In this document: in pieces, positions 14,629-24,174 of the stretch
Position numbering within the stretch: the first letter of the stretch is position 1
Layout of the letters: every line of letters starts with the position of its first letter
Assembly: GCA_904395885.1 (NCBI GenBank)
Contig: CAJFOF010000089.1
Span: 1-32,091, forward strand
Direction of reading: 5' to 3'
Length of the DNA stretch: 32,091 nt
Origin: an uncultured Lachnospiraceae bacterium
GTDB lineage: Bacteria; Bacillota; Clostridia; Lachnospirales; Lachnospiraceae
Position numbers and translations under genes: made by a program
The notes under the pieces: model-generated
The model's database searches: none
Told to the model about the DNA's origin: nothing
The model's input: only the letters and a program-made list of their open reading frames with translations

Positions 14629-14719
14629 ATAAGAAATGCATAAATCCTTAAATCCTTTTTGAAATTCAGATTCCAAAGAAAAGCAAGCTTCGTGCCCCAT
14701 CACACACGGAGCTTTTTTT
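14629..14719 (+). ncRNA. Candidate small RNA of about 90 nt
   Basis: This stretch runs from the predicted start of an extended -10 promoter to a strong terminator and has no credible reading frame. The 3' part is the terminator stem (14686-14713) plus seven T; the 5' part is A-rich and mostly unpaired, with a repeated AAATCCTT motif. I recognise no known RNA family. It is convergent with lysA, so the transcript could alternatively be read-through from tRNA-Val. Confidence 0.3.
14686..14719 (+). terminator. Strong plus-strand terminator
   Basis: AGCTTCGTG (14686-14694) pairs with CACGGAGCT (14705-14713), with a single G-U wobble that exists only in plus-strand RNA, followed by seven T. This fixes the direction as plus, although the next gene to the right is on the minus strand. 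Confidence 0.8.
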
Positions 14720-14754
14720 CTGTCCTTTATCTTATCGGGCGTTTCAATTTTCTC

Positions 14755-14806
14755 AAAACGGCAAACGGCGCCAGACCTTCCAGGATCCAGCACCGTTTCT
14801 TTTTTT
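14755..14806. terminator. Terminator after lysA, active in both directions
   Basis: AAACGGCGC (14763-14771) pairs with GCACCGTTT (14790-14798). In minus-strand RNA the imperfect pair is a U-G wobble and the stem is followed by GCCGTTTT, starting 12 bases after the lysA stop. On the plus strand a seven-T run follows, so it can also back up the upstream plus-strand terminator. Confidence 0.75.
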
Positions 14807-14810
14807 GTCA

Positions 14811-16079
14811 TCAGCTATATTTTTTTAAAATGTCACAAAAATCAAAGGTGGCAAAGTAATCCTTGGGCGTTTCAGCCCGCCGGATCATCTCAACTGTCCC
14901 GTCTTCTTTTAACAGCAGCTCTGCTGACCTTAATTTCCCGTTGTAATTGTACCCCATGGAAAAACCATGTGCGCCCGTATCGTGAATGACCAGATAGTCT
15001 CCCATCGAAATCTCAGGAAGCATCCTGTCAATAGCAAATTTGTCATTGTTTTCACACAAAGAGCCTGTAATGTCATACTTGTGGTCGCAGGGAGCATCCT
15101 CCTTTCCCAAAACCGTGATGTGGTGGTAAGCTCCGTACATGGCCGGTCTCATCAAATTGACCGCACACGCGTCTACGCCAATGTATTCCTTATGGGTATG
15201 CTTTTCGTGAATTGCCTGAGTCACCAGACAACCATAAGGCCCCAACATAAAGCGCCCTAATTCTGTGTACAGAGCAACGTCTCCCATTCCGGCAGGAACC
15301 AGGATTTCTTCGTAAACCTTTCGGACTCCTTCTCCAATCACAGCAATATCATTGGGTTCCTGTTCCGGACGGTAAGGAATTCCGATTCCGCCTGAAAGAT
15401 TGATAAACGCAATATGAGCACCGGTTTCTTTCTGGAGTTTTACCGCCAGTTCAAAGAGTACTTTTGCCAGCATTGGATAATAGTCATTGGTCACTGTATT
15501 GCTTGCAAGAAAGGCATGCAGGCCGAAATTCTTCGCCCCTTTTGCCTTCAACGTGGAAAAAGCTTCAAAAATCTGCTCAGTCGTCATACCGTACTTGGCA
15601 TCGCCGGGGTTATCCATGATCCCATTGCTGATCTTAAAAATCCCTCCGGGATTGTATCGGCAGCTAATTGTTTCCGGGATATACCCCAACGTCTGCTCCA
15701 GACACTCGATATGTGTGATATCATCCAGATTGATGATTGCTCCCAGCTTCTCTGCAAAAGCGAACTCTTCCGGCGGAGTGTCATTGGATGAAAACATGAT
15801 ATCCTTGCCGGAAAAGCCACATGCGTCCGACATCATCAGCTCTGTCATCGAAGAACAGTCCGTGCCGCAGCCGTATTCCTTCAAAATATTTAAAATGAAT
15901 GGATTGGGAGTAGCCTTTACCGCAAAATACTCCTTGTATCCTTTATTCCAGGCAAATGCCGCTTTCAAACGTTTTACATTTTCCCTGATTCCTCTCTCAT
16001 CATAAAGGTGAAAGGGCGTGGGATACGTCTTCGTAATTTCTTGAATCTTCTCTAATGTCACAAATGGTGTTTTTTCCAT
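14811..16079 (-). CDS. lysA: Diaminopimelate decarboxylase
   Basis: A 422-residue PLP enzyme of the alanine-racemase fold (type III) that converts meso-diaminopimelate to lysine. The PLP lysine is Lys55 in YFAVKATPNP. Further signatures are INLSGGIGIPY (phosphate-binding Gly loop), YTELGRFMLGPYG, GSLCENNDKF with the conserved Cys, and GAHGFSMGYNYNGK with the closing Tyr region. AAGGAGG lies six bases before the ATG. It follows pyk by about 50 bases on the same strand with no terminator between, so the two may share transcripts. A terminator follows directly. Confidence 0.92.
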   Translation of the reverse strand: MEKTPFVTLEKIQEITKTYPTPFHLYDERGIRENVKRLKAAFAWNKGYKEYFAVKATPNPFILNILKEYGCGTDCSSMTELMMSDACGFSGKDIMFSSNDTPPEEFAFAEKLGAIINLDDITHIECLEQTLGYIPETISCRYNPGGIFKISNGIMDNPGDAKYGMTTEQIFEAFSTLKAKGAKNFGLHAFLASNTVTNDYYPMLAKVLFELAVKLQKETGAHIAFINLSGGIGIPYRPEQEPNDIAVIGEGVRKVYEEILVPAGMGDVALYTELGRFMLGPYGCLVTQAIHEKHTHKEYIGVDACAVNLMRPAMYGAYHHITVLGKEDAPCDHKYDITGSLCENNDKFAIDRMLPEISMGDYLVIHDTGAHGFSMGYNYNGKLRSAELLLKEDGTVEMIRRAETPKDYFATFDFCDILKKYS

Positions 16080-16130
16080 AGTAAGCCTCCTTATTCGCTG
16101 CCGCGAACACCACAGTATGAAAAGTCCCCT

Positions 16131-17567
16131 TTACTGGATAGGAATGACCCTCATAATATTGGTTTCCGTAGCAGGTTCATTCCGGCGGGAATAGCTGACC
16201 ACGCCAGCCGTTACCACAGCCAAATCGCCAGGCTGTACCAATCCCTTTTCCTTTAATTCATCAATGGATGATTCAATCAGCTCATCGGTTGAATCAGCTC
16301 TTCTCGCCCACAGAGGCTTAACCCCCCAGTAAAGCATCATCTGGCGAACCACTGACATGCTGGGAGACATTCCCATAATGTGAGCAGCAGGGCGCCATTT
16401 AGAAAGCATTCTGGCTGTAAATCCACTGATAGTTGGTGTAACGATCACTTTCGCATCCAAATCGTGCGCTGTGGATACGGATGCATAACAGACTGCGCTG
16501 GAAATATTCTGATTCTTGCTGGCATAGACGGTTCTGAGCCGATATTCAGAGTAATCCAGATGAGATTCACTGTCCTCCACAATCTGAACCATCATCTTCA
16601 GAGCCTCTACCGGGTATTTGCCCATAGCAGTCTCACCGGACAGCATCACCGCATCTGTGCCATCATATACAGCATTGGCAACGTCGGTTACCTCTGCACG
16701 GGTAGGTCTCGGATTGCGGATCATCGAATCCAGCATCTGGGTGGCTGTGATAACTAGTTTTCCGGCCTCATTGCATTTATGGATAATCTGCTTCTGGATA
16801 TAGGGAACTTTATGAGCCGGAATTTCTACCCCCAGATCGCCTCTGGCCACCATAATGCCATCACTGACCTCAATGATTTCGTCCAGATTCTCCAGTCCTT
16901 CCGCACTTTCTATTTTAGAAATAATTTTCATTGTAGAGCCATGCTCATCCAAAATGGCACGGATCTCGCGAACGGCATCCGCTGTCCGTACGAAGGAAGC
17001 GGCGATAAAATCAAAGCCTTCCTTAATTCCAAAACGAATATCTTCTTTATCTTTGTCTGTAAGAGCCGGCAGCTTAATCTTGACATTCGGAACATTTACG
17101 CCTTTCTTGGCTCCCAGCTCCCCGCCATTGACAACCGTACAAATGATATCTGTGCCTTTTACCTCTACTACTTTCAGTTCAATCAGTCCATCGTCAATTA
17201 AAATCGTGTTGCCTGCCTCTACATCTTCATTGAGCCCGCTGTAATTAATGTGACCGATTTCGTTATCTCCTTCTATGTCTCTGGTCGTCAAAATGTATGT
17301 CTGGCCTTCTACAAGAGTTACTTTTTTGCCGTCCTTCAAAAGCCCGGTACGAATCTCCGGTCCCTTCGTATCCAAAAGCGCTGCAATGGGACGGTCAACC
17401 TCTTTCCGTACCTTCTTTAAAAGCTCCAGGCGATTCTTGTGCTCTGCATAATCTCCGTGAGAAAAATTAAATCTCGCTACATCCATGCTATTCTGAGCCA
17501 GTTCTTTCATAATGTCATAACTGTCCGTATTAGGACCCATTGTACAGATAATTTTTGTTTTTTTCAT
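16131..17567 (-). CDS. pyk: Pyruvate kinase
   Basis: A 478-residue glycolytic enzyme making ATP and pyruvate from phosphoenolpyruvate and ADP. Conserved stretches include KTKIICTMGP at the start, ARFNFSHG, LDTKGPEIRTG, ISKIESAEGLENLDEI, VARGDLGVEIP and ITATQMLDSMIRNPRPTRAE. The C-terminal allosteric domain is present, but the extra PEP-utiliser-like domain of Bacillus pyruvate kinase (about 585 residues) is absent. I chose ATG 17567 because GGAGG sits eight bases before it; an in-frame ATG at 17591 lies upstream of that ribosome-binding site. It lies downstream of the rhomboid-like gene. Confidence 0.97.
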   Translation of the reverse strand: MKKTKIICTMGPNTDSYDIMKELAQNSMDVARFNFSHGDYAEHKNRLELLKKVRKEVDRPIAALLDTKGPEIRTGLLKDGKKVTLVEGQTYILTTRDIEGDNEIGHINYSGLNEDVEAGNTILIDDGLIELKVVEVKGTDIICTVVNGGELGAKKGVNVPNVKIKLPALTDKDKEDIRFGIKEGFDFIAASFVRTADAVREIRAILDEHGSTMKIISKIESAEGLENLDEIIEVSDGIMVARGDLGVEIPAHKVPYIQKQIIHKCNEAGKLVITATQMLDSMIRNPRPTRAEVTDVANAVYDGTDAVMLSGETAMGKYPVEALKMMVQIVEDSESHLDYSEYRLRTVYASKNQNISSAVCYASVSTAHDLDAKVIVTPTISGFTARMLSKWRPAAHIMGMSPSMSVVRQMMLYWGVKPLWARRADSTDELIESSIDELKEKGLVQPGDLAVVTAGVVSYSRRNEPATETNIMRVIPIQ

Positions 17568-17632
17568 CCTTTTTCCTCCAAAGCTTTTCAATTCAGGTGA
17601 CTTTTTATCGTTATATTATAAATGCCATTTGT

Positions 17633-18481
17633 TTATGGCTTTATTTCTGTTGGCCCGGTCGCTCCTTCGCTTGTGACATGCTTATGCGTATACAGGTGAT
17701 CCTGGCAGTACTCATAATTTCCCGCACATTTAGAACAATAGCGGAATTCCATTCCCGGTCCATCCTGCTCCGTTCGGCCGCAGACGGCACATTTATGGCG
17801 AGTCCTTCCCTGAGGTTTCATCCTTACCTGAGACTTAAAATCGTGTTTGCGCTTAATTTCTTTCGGATTGATCCGGTTACAATTTCTGGTCAGCAAGAAG
17901 AACACGATCACGTTAGCCATAGTCATACCAATCTCTATTTTGGTCGCCAGGTCTCCTGCTATTAAATAGTAGAGATAGACCGCTCCCTCTGCCACTGCCA
18001 GCCATTTTGCCTTAATGGGAATCAAATACATCAGTAGGAATTCCACATCGGGAAACGTCAGTGCAAAGGCGAAAAAGAGAGAAAAATCCAGGGCCACCGG
18101 AAGCAGATTGGGGCTGAACCCAAAGGCCAGGGTAATCACAATTTCCGCCAGAACATGGCCCAATATGCCTAAAAATACATAGACATTAAACCGGAAAGCT
18201 CCCCAGACTCTCTCCAGCGTCTGGCCCATAGAGTAATACATGTACAGTGCAAGGATTCCAAAGAAAAGGCCCGGAACCGGCGGATAGCACAAAAACGTAA
18301 TCATTCGCCAGATCTGTCCATGAAGAATTGCATTGCCGTCCAGTGCTAAATACCGGTAATAAATCATCGGATTCCACATGGAAATGATCAATCCAATCCC
18401 GTACATCACCACCAGGTAATACATCAGGTTATGGATAGCATATTTCCCGTATTTCCGCTCCAGGTTATAAAAAAATTTCAT
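17633..18481 (-). CDS. Rhomboid-like membrane protein with C-terminal zinc ribbon
   Basis: A 282-residue protein with about six membrane segments between residues 20 and 200, then a soluble tail. GQIWRMITFLCYPP (55-68) matches the loop region of rhomboid-fold proteins, but the place where active rhomboids carry GxSG reads LDFSLFFAFALTFP, with no catalytic Ser-His pair, so it looks like a pseudoprotease. The tail has Cys231, Cys234, Cys249, Cys252, Cys259, His262 and His266, a likely zinc-binding finger. ATG 18481 has AGGAG seven bases upstream, and the gene follows corA by 13 bases. A GCCAT/ATGGC hairpin lies just after its stop (about 17620-17640). Its role is unknown; membrane-protein quality control is a guess. 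Confidence 0.7.
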   Translation of the reverse strand: MKFFYNLERKYGKYAIHNLMYYLVVMYGIGLIISMWNPMIYYRYLALDGNAILHGQIWRMITFLCYPPVPGLFFGILALYMYYSMGQTLERVWGAFRFNVYVFLGILGHVLAEIVITLAFGFSPNLLPVALDFSLFFAFALTFPDVEFLLMYLIPIKAKWLAVAEGAVYLYYLIAGDLATKIEIGMTMANVIVFFLLTRNCNRINPKEIKRKHDFKSQVRMKPQGRTRHKCAVCGRTEQDGPGMEFRYCSKCAGNYEYCQDHLYTHKHVTSEGATGPTEIKP

Positions 18482-18494
18482 GCAATCGCTCCTA

Positions 18495-19436
18495 TCAGAA
18501 TAAATCTTTTTTCGAAAAGATCCAGGCAATTACCAGGCAGATGACCACTGAAAGGCCAATGATAATGATGAAACCATACGGGCTGTCAGCAAAGGGCATC
18601 CCTTTTGTATTGACATTCATTCCATAAAAACTGGATATCATTGTTGGGATCGACATCACAATGGTCACTGTGGCCAGGAATTTCATAACCAGATTCTGGT
18701 TGTTTGAAATAACGGAAGCAAAAGCATCCATTGTGCCGCCTAAAATGCCGCTATAAATATTGGCCATCTCTATTGCCTGCTTGTTTTCAATAATAACGTC
18801 TTCCAGCAATTCGGCATCTTCCGAATATTTTTTGATTTTCTCGCTTCGCATCAGCTTTTCCAGCACAACTTCATTGGAACGAAGGGAAGTCGTAAAGTAC
18901 AGCAAAGATTTATCCAATTCCAGCAGCTCGATCAATTCCTGGTTTTTCTGGGATTTATGAAGCTTCTTTTCAATGGTTTCGCTCTTTTTTTCTATTACTC
19001 TTAAGTATTGAAGATACAGCGATGCATTTTTATATAAAATCTGAAGAATGAACCTGGTTTTCATATAAGTGTGGAAATCCCGAACCCGTCCGTCCATAAA
19101 AGCATTCAGCACCGGCGTTTCTTCCAGACAGACTGTAATAATATTAGTTTCCATCATAATAATGCCAAGAGGAATCGTAACATACCAGTCTTTTCCGCTT
19201 CTCTCCTCAATAGAAGGAATATCAACCAAAACCAGAGAGTAGTGGTCCTCACTCTCAATACGGGACCGCTCTTCCTCATCCAATGGGGCTCTAAGATGGT
19301 CCGGATCCACTTGAAATTTGTCTGCAATCTCCAAAATCTCCGCAGCAGTCGGATCCGTCAGGGCAATCCAGGAATTCAGCTCGATTTCGTCTGTCTGATG
19401 GACAATACCGTCTTCCGTCTTAAATATCTGAATCAT
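18495..19436 (-). CDS. corA: CorA-family magnesium/divalent cation transporter
   Basis: A 313-residue channel protein. The N-terminal cytoplasmic domain runs to about residue 245 and contains long helices (LELDKSLLYFTTSLRSNEVV). It is followed by two membrane helices near the C-terminus (about 250-270 and 289-307). The selectivity motif is YGMN at 271-274; the family norm is GMN, often preceded by Tyr. The start ATG 19436 has AGGAGGG six bases upstream. A consensus promoter precedes it, and the short leader leaves no room for a magnesium riboswitch. It is followed closely by the rhomboid-like gene, suggesting a two-gene unit. Other divalent metals are possible substrates. Confidence 0.93.
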   Translation of the reverse strand: MIQIFKTEDGIVHQTDEIELNSWIALTDPTAAEILEIADKFQVDPDHLRAPLDEEERSRIESEDHYSLVLVDIPSIEERSGKDWYVTIPLGIIMMETNIITVCLEETPVLNAFMDGRVRDFHTYMKTRFILQILYKNASLYLQYLRVIEKKSETIEKKLHKSQKNQELIELLELDKSLLYFTTSLRSNEVVLEKLMRSEKIKKYSEDAELLEDVIIENKQAIEMANIYSGILGGTMDAFASVISNNQNLVMKFLATVTIVMSIPTMISSFYGMNVNTKGMPFADSPYGFIIIIGLSVVICLVIAWIFSKKDLF

Positions 19437-19481
19437 GGCTCTCCCTCCTTTTACAAATATACCCAATCTTTCGCACATATC

Positions 19482-19510
19482 ATTATACTGACTGGACCTT
19501 TGTTTGTCAA
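19482..19510 (-). promoter_or_regulatory. Promoter of corA
   Basis: A perfect consensus on the minus strand: TTGACA (19510-19505), 17 bases, TATAAT (19487-19482). Transcription would start near 19475, giving a leader of about 40 bases. Confidence 0.85.
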
Positions 19511-19586
19511 ACAGATTGCTGGCGATTTACGAAGTCCTGCCAAATTCTTTTCAATTTCTTTACATTTTTTTAACAAATCCTACCGA

Positions 19587-19615
19587 TTGTATTCTTTTCG
19601 GTTTTATGTTAAACT
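19587..19615 (+). promoter_or_regulatory. Promoter of the activase gene
   Basis: TTGTAT (19587-19592), 17 bases, TAAACT (19610-19615), with a TGT extension of the -10. It points at the large activase gene, with a predicted leader of about 50 bases. Confidence 0.65.
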
Positions 19616-19672
19616 GAGTACGAAAATTGTCTTAACAGCATTACAAAGGAGGTAGGGATTCCCCGTATATTA

Positions 19673-22600
19673 ATGGAAAGCTTACATACACCAAATACGC
19701 TCGGAATTGATATCGGTTCTACCACCGTTAAAATTGCAATTCTTGATGAGCACTACCATATAATTTTTGCCGATTATGAACGGCATTATGCGAATATTCA
19801 GGAAACCCTGGCAGCTTTGTTAAGAAAAGCGGCTGAAAAGCTGGGGTCCATTCAGGTTCGTCCGGTTATTACCGGTTCTGGCGGCCTGACCCTCTCCCGC
19901 CACATGGACGTCCCCTTTGTCCAGGAAGTGGTGGCCGTCGCATCTGCCTTGCAGGACTACGCTCCTCAGACAGATGTAGCCATTGAATTAGGCGGAGAGG
20001 ACGCTAAGATCATTTACTTTACTGGTGGTATTGACCAGCGGATGAACGGTATCTGCGCCGGCGGAACCGGTTCTTTTATCGATCAGATGGCATCCCTGCT
20101 GCAGACGGATGCCGCTGGCCTGAACGAATATGCCAAGCATTATCAGGCGATTTATCCCATTGCCGCGCGCTGCGGCGTTTTTGCAAAGTCAGATATACAG
20201 CCTCTGATCAACGAGGGGGCTACCCGCGAAGATCTGGCCGCGTCTATCTTCCAGGCAGTAGTGAATCAGACCATCAGTGGTCTGGCCTGCGGAAAGCCTA
20301 TCAGAGGCAATGTAGCCTTTTTAGGCGGTCCCCTTCATTTCCTGCCGGAATTGAGGGCGGCCTTTATCCGTACCCTGAATTTAGCCCCCAGCCAGATTAT
20401 TGCTCCGGATCATTCTCATCTTTTCGCCGCCACAGGCGCCGCCATGAACGCGGCGGAACATGCAAAAGCCAGCAGTCTTGATTCGCTGATTCAACTGCTT
20501 TCCTCCGGAATCCAGATGGATTTTGAAGTAAAACGGCTGGATCCTCTTTTTAGCAGCCAGGAAGATTATGATCAGTTTAAGGAGCGGCATCAGCAACACT
20601 GTGTCAGGACTGCTGATCTCTCTACATACCACGGCAACTGTTTTCTGGGAATCGATGCGGGTTCTACCACCACCAAGGTAGCTCTGGTTGGGGAAGATGG
20701 AAGTCTGCTATATCGGTTCTACAGCAATAACAATGGCAGTCCTTTAAAGACAGCCATTTCCGCTATGAAGGAGATCAATGCCCTTCTCCCTGAAGACGCT
20801 CATATTGCCTGGTCCTGCTCCACCGGATACGGTGAGGCATTGTTAAAGGCAGCTTTTTTGCTGGATGAAGGAGAAGTAGAGACCATATCCCATTATTACG
20901 CTGCCGCTTTCTTTGAACCGGATGTTGACTGTATTCTGGATATCGGCGGTCAGGACATGAAATGTATCCGCATTAAAGACAATACGGTAGACAGTGTACA
21001 GCTAAACGAAGCCTGCTCTTCCGGATGCGGTTCCTTTATCGAAACCTTTGCAAAGTCTCTCAACTATTCTGTGGAAGATTTCGCAAAGGAAGCTCTCTTT
21101 GCAAAAAATCCTACAGATCTGGGAACCCGCTGCACTGTATTCATGAACTCCAATGTGAAACAGGCCCAAAAGGAGGGCGCCAGTGTAGCCGATATTTCTG
21201 CAGGTCTGGCTTATTCCGTCATAAAGAATGCTTTATTCAAGGTCATTAAGATTACCAATGCTGCTGACCTTGGAAACCATGTGGTTGTACAGGGAGGTAC
21301 TTTTTATAATGACGCTGTCCTCCGTAGCTTTGAGAAGATTGCCGGCTGCGAAGCGGTACGTCCTGATATCGCAGGTATCATGGGCGCGTTTGGCGCGGCT
21401 CTGATCGCCAGAGAGCGTTACCAGGAAGGCGGAACGACCTCTATGCTGCCTATGGAAAAAATCCTGAATCTTCAGTACACTACCGCTATGACACGCTGCA
21501 AGGGATGCACCAATCACTGTGTCCTCACCATCAACCAGTTCGGCGGCGGAAGACGTTTTGTGTCCGGCAACCGCTGCGAGCGCGGTCTCGGCAAAGAAAA
21601 ACAGAAAAAAGAGATTCCCAATCTCTTTCAGTATAAATACCATCGGATGTTTGATTATGAACCTCTCACGCCCGACATGGCGCCCAGAGGCGATATCGGT
21701 ATTCCCAGAGTATTAAATATGTACGAAAACTATCCCTTCTGGGCTGTTTTCTTTAAAAAACTGGGGTTCCGCACCATTTTATCTGCCCAATCCAGCCGGC
21801 AACTCTATGAGCTTGGGATCGAATCGATTCCCAGTGAATCGGAATGCTATCCGGCCAAGCTGGCTCACGGCCATGTCAACTGGCTAATTAAGCAGGGGAT
21901 CAAACTGATCTTCTATCCCTGCATTCCTTATGAGCGGAACGAGTCGCCTGAGGCAGGAAACCATTTCAACTGTCCCATGGTTACGTCCTACGCTGAGAAC
22001 ATTAAAAATAATATGGAAGAACTGGCGGAAAACCATGTTCGTTTCCTCAACCCGTTCTTGGCCTTTACGAATGAAGAAATTCTGACAAAAGGGCTGGTAA
22101 AAGAAATGACCGCTGCCTTTGGCCCTGATTCAGGCTTCCCTGTCCCGGTCACTGCCAAAGAGGTAGCCGACGCAGCTCACGAAGGATGGCAGGAGCTTCT
22201 TGCATCTCGCTGTGATATGGAAAAGAAGGGCGAAGAGACGATCACGTGGCTAAAAGAGCATGGTAAGCGCGGTATTGTTCTGGCCGGCCGGCCTTACCAT
22301 GTAGACCCGGAAATCCATCACGGTATTCCGGATCTGATTACTTCCTACGGATTCGCCGTACTGACTGAGGATTCTGTGTCCCATTTGGCAAAAGTAGATC
22401 GTCCGTTAATCGTAACCGATCAGTGGATGTACCACTCCCGCCTTTATGAGGCTGCCAGCTATGTGAAGACCAGCGATGTTCTGGATCTGATCCAGCTCAA
22501 TTCCTTCGGATGCGGCCTTGATGCCGTGACGACGGATCAAGTTAATGATATTTTAACAAAATCCGGAAAAATTTATACGGTTCTCAAGATCGATGAGGTC

Positions 22601-24064
22601 AATAACCTGGGAGCTGCGAGAATCCGGATTCGTTCTCTCATTGCCGCTTTGAGGGTGAGGGATCAGAAACACTATAGCCATAAAATCGTATCCAGCGCTT
22701 ACAACCGAAGAGTCTTTACCAAGGCCATGAAAAAGGATTACACAATCCTCTGCCCTCAGATGTCTCCCATTCACTTCGACTTGTTGGAGCCAGCTATCCG
22801 CTCCTTTGGATACAAGATTGAAGTTCTCCAGAATGACAACCGCAGCGCCATCGACATGGGACTCCAGTATGTAAATAATGATGCCTGCTACCCATCCCTG
22901 ATCGTCATCGGTCAGATTATGGACGCTCTGCTGTCCGGAAAGTATGATCTGGATCACACGGCTATTTTCATGAGCCAAACCGGAGGCGGCTGCCGTGCAT
23001 CCAACTATATCGGCTTCATTCGCCGCGCCCTGGAAAAAGCGGGCATGGGCCAGATCCCGGTCATTTCCGTCAATGCCAACGGCATGGAGACCAACCCTGG
23101 CTTTACTATCACGCTTCCGCTTTTGACAAAAGCGCTTCAGGCTGTGGTATACGGCGATGTGTTTATGAGAGTTCTTTACAGCACACGGCCATACGAGGCC
23201 GTCCCAGGAAGCGCCAACAAACTCCATGAGCAGTGGAAGGAACGCTGCATTGCTTCCTTGTCCAAGAGAAATCCTTCTATGGTGGAATTCGGCCGGAACC
23301 TGCGCGGCATTATCCAGGATTTCGATAATCTGCCTCGTCTGGCTGTCAAAAAGCCGAGGGTAGGCGTCGTAGGAGAGATCCTTGTAAAATTCTCTCCTCT
23401 GGCCAACAATCACATTGTGGAACTCCTGGAATCTGAGGGAGCTGAAGCCGTTATGCCTGATCTGATGGACTTCTTGCTCTACTGTTTCTACAACAGCAAT
23501 TTCAAGGCAGACCATCTTGGCGGAAAGCGGTCCGTTGCCCGTATCTGCAATATGGGCATCGCCCTCCTGGAATTTTTCCGGAAGACTGCCCGAAAAGAAT
23601 TGAAGGAAAGCCGCCATTTTGACGCTCCCGCTGATATCAAGGACCTGGCAAATATGGCAAAGGATTTCGTATCTCTGGGCAATCAGACCGGTGAGGGCTG
23701 GTTTCTGACCGGAGAAATGCTGGAGCTGATTCACAACGGTGTGGAGAACATCGTCTGCACCCAGCCATTTGGCTGTCTGCCCAACCATATTGTCGGAAAA
23801 GGGGTTATCAAAGAGCTTCGCCGCCATTACCCGCAGTCCAACATCATTGCTGTGGACTACGATCCCGGTGCCAGCGAGGTAAATCAGCTCAACCGTATTA
23901 AACTGATGCTGGCCACTGCCCAGAAAAACCTGAAGCCCAAGGAAACTGACAATTCCGGAGATCGGTATAAAGACGGCGGTTCTGAGGAGAACCGAAAGAC
24001 CGGTTACGGAAAACAAGGAAAAACAGCCAAAGCCAATGTGGCGGCTGCCAGCCTTTCTTCATAA
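19673..24064 (+). CDS. Fused 2-hydroxyacyl-CoA dehydratase activase (BadF/BcrA-type ATPase, DUF2229)
   Basis: A 1463-residue protein with two tandem ASKHA ATPase domains of the HgdC/BadF kind. Domain 1 (about 8-260) has [10 protein letters not shown], and Cys128 and Cys167 at the positions that bind the bridging [4Fe-4S] cluster in HgdC. Domain 2 (about 323-590) has [18 protein letters not shown], Cys448/Cys452 and Cys487. A four-Cys motif follows (Cys609, 612, 616, 635), then a DUF2229 region from about 676 and a C-terminal dehydratase-subunit-like region. Relatives use ATP to send low-potential electrons to radical dehydratases; this long form has no established substrate. The tail after about 1420 is low complexity. 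GGAGG is 20 bases from the ATG, an unusual distance. Confidence 0.88.
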   Translation: MESLHTPNTLGIDIGSTTVKIAILDEHYHIIFADYERHYANIQETLAALLRKAAEKLGSIQVRPVITGSGGLTLSRHMDVPFVQEVVAVASALQDYAPQTDVAIELGGEDAKIIYFTGGIDQRMNGICAGGTGSFIDQMASLLQTDAAGLNEYAKHYQAIYPIAARCGVFAKSDIQPLINEGATREDLAASIFQAVVNQTISGLACGKPIRGNVAFLGGPLHFLPELRAAFIRTLNLAPSQIIAPDHSHLFAATGAAMNAAEHAKASSLDSLIQLLSSGIQMDFEVKRLDPLFSSQEDYDQFKERHQQHCVRTADLSTYHGNCFLGIDAGSTTTKVALVGEDGSLLYRFYSNNNGSPLKTAISAMKEINALLPEDAHIAWSCSTGYGEALLKAAFLLDEGEVETISHYYAAAFFEPDVDCILDIGGQDMKCIRIKDNTVDSVQLNEACSSGCGSFIETFAKSLNYSVEDFAKEALFAKNPTDLGTRCTVFMNSNVKQAQKEGASVADISAGLAYSVIKNALFKVIKITNAADLGNHVVVQGGTFYNDAVLRSFEKIAGCEAVRPDIAGIMGAFGAALIARERYQEGGTTSMLPMEKILNLQYTTAMTRCKGCTNHCVLTINQFGGGRRFVSGNRCERGLGKEKQKKEIPNLFQYKYHRMFDYEPLTPDMAPRGDIGIPRVLNMYENYPFWAVFFKKLGFRTILSAQSSRQLYELGIESIPSESECYPAKLAHGHVNWLIKQGIKLIFYPCIPYERNESPEAGNHFNCPMVTSYAENIKNNMEELAENHVRFLNPFLAFTNEEILTKGLVKEMTAAFGPDSGFPVPVTAKEVADAAHEGWQELLASRCDMEKKGEETITWLKEHGKRGIVLAGRPYHVDPEIHHGIPDLITSYGFAVLTEDSVSHLAKVDRPLIVTDQWMYHSRLYEAASYVKTSDVLDLIQLNSFGCGLDAVTTDQVNDILTKSGKIYTVLKIDEVNNLGAARIRIRSLIAALRVRDQKHYSHKIVSSAYNRRVFTKAMKKDYTILCPQMSPIHFDLLEPAIRSFGYKIEVLQNDNRSAIDMGLQYVNNDACYPSLIVIGQIMDALLSGKYDLDHTAIFMSQTGGGCRASNYIGFIRRALEKAGMGQIPVISVNANGMETNPGFTITLPLLTKALQAVVYGDVFMRVLYSTRPYEAVPGSANKLHEQWKERCIASLSKRNPSMVEFGRNLRGIIQDFDNLPRLAVKKPRVGVVGEILVKFSPLANNHIVELLESEGAEAVMPDLMDFLLYCFYNSNFKADHLGGKRSVARICNMGIALLEFFRKTARKELKESRHFDAPADIKDLANMAKDFVSLGNQTGEGWFLTGEMLELIHNGVENIVCTQPFGCLPNHIVGKGVIKELRRHYPQSNIIAVDYDPGASEVNQLNRIKLMLATAQKNLKPKETDNSGDRYKDGGSEENRKTGYGKQGKTAKANVAAASLSS

Positions 24065-24084
24065 ATCGTTGATAGGATAAGATA

Positions 24085-24142
24085 AAATATCCCCATCGAT
24101 CGCCGCACTGAAAAGCAAGCGGATCGGTGGGGATATTTTTTT
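24085..24142. terminator. Bidirectional terminator between the activase gene and glyA
   Basis: AATATCCCCA-CGATC pairs with GATCG-TGGGGATATT, with a T-G wobble on the plus strand and a run of seven T after it. The A-rich left flank supplies a shorter T-run for the convergent glyA. Confidence 0.88.
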
Positions 24143-24174
24143 ATAGAATCCGGGAAATACGGGTTGTCATTGCA

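Noticed and set aside
14599-14811. 70-codon frame starting in a TGATG overlap with the lysA stop
   Set aside because: The lysA terminator stem begins 12 bases into it and the frame runs through two hairpins with odd composition, so it is not a gene.
19437-19475. Magnesium riboswitch ahead of corA
   Set aside because: The consensus promoter leaves a leader of only about 40 bases, far too short for an M-box or ykoK-type riboswitch.
22553-24016. 487-codon minus-strand open frame
   Set aside because: It lies antisense within the activase gene, in a region of strong plus-strand coding signal; it is a by-product of codon composition.
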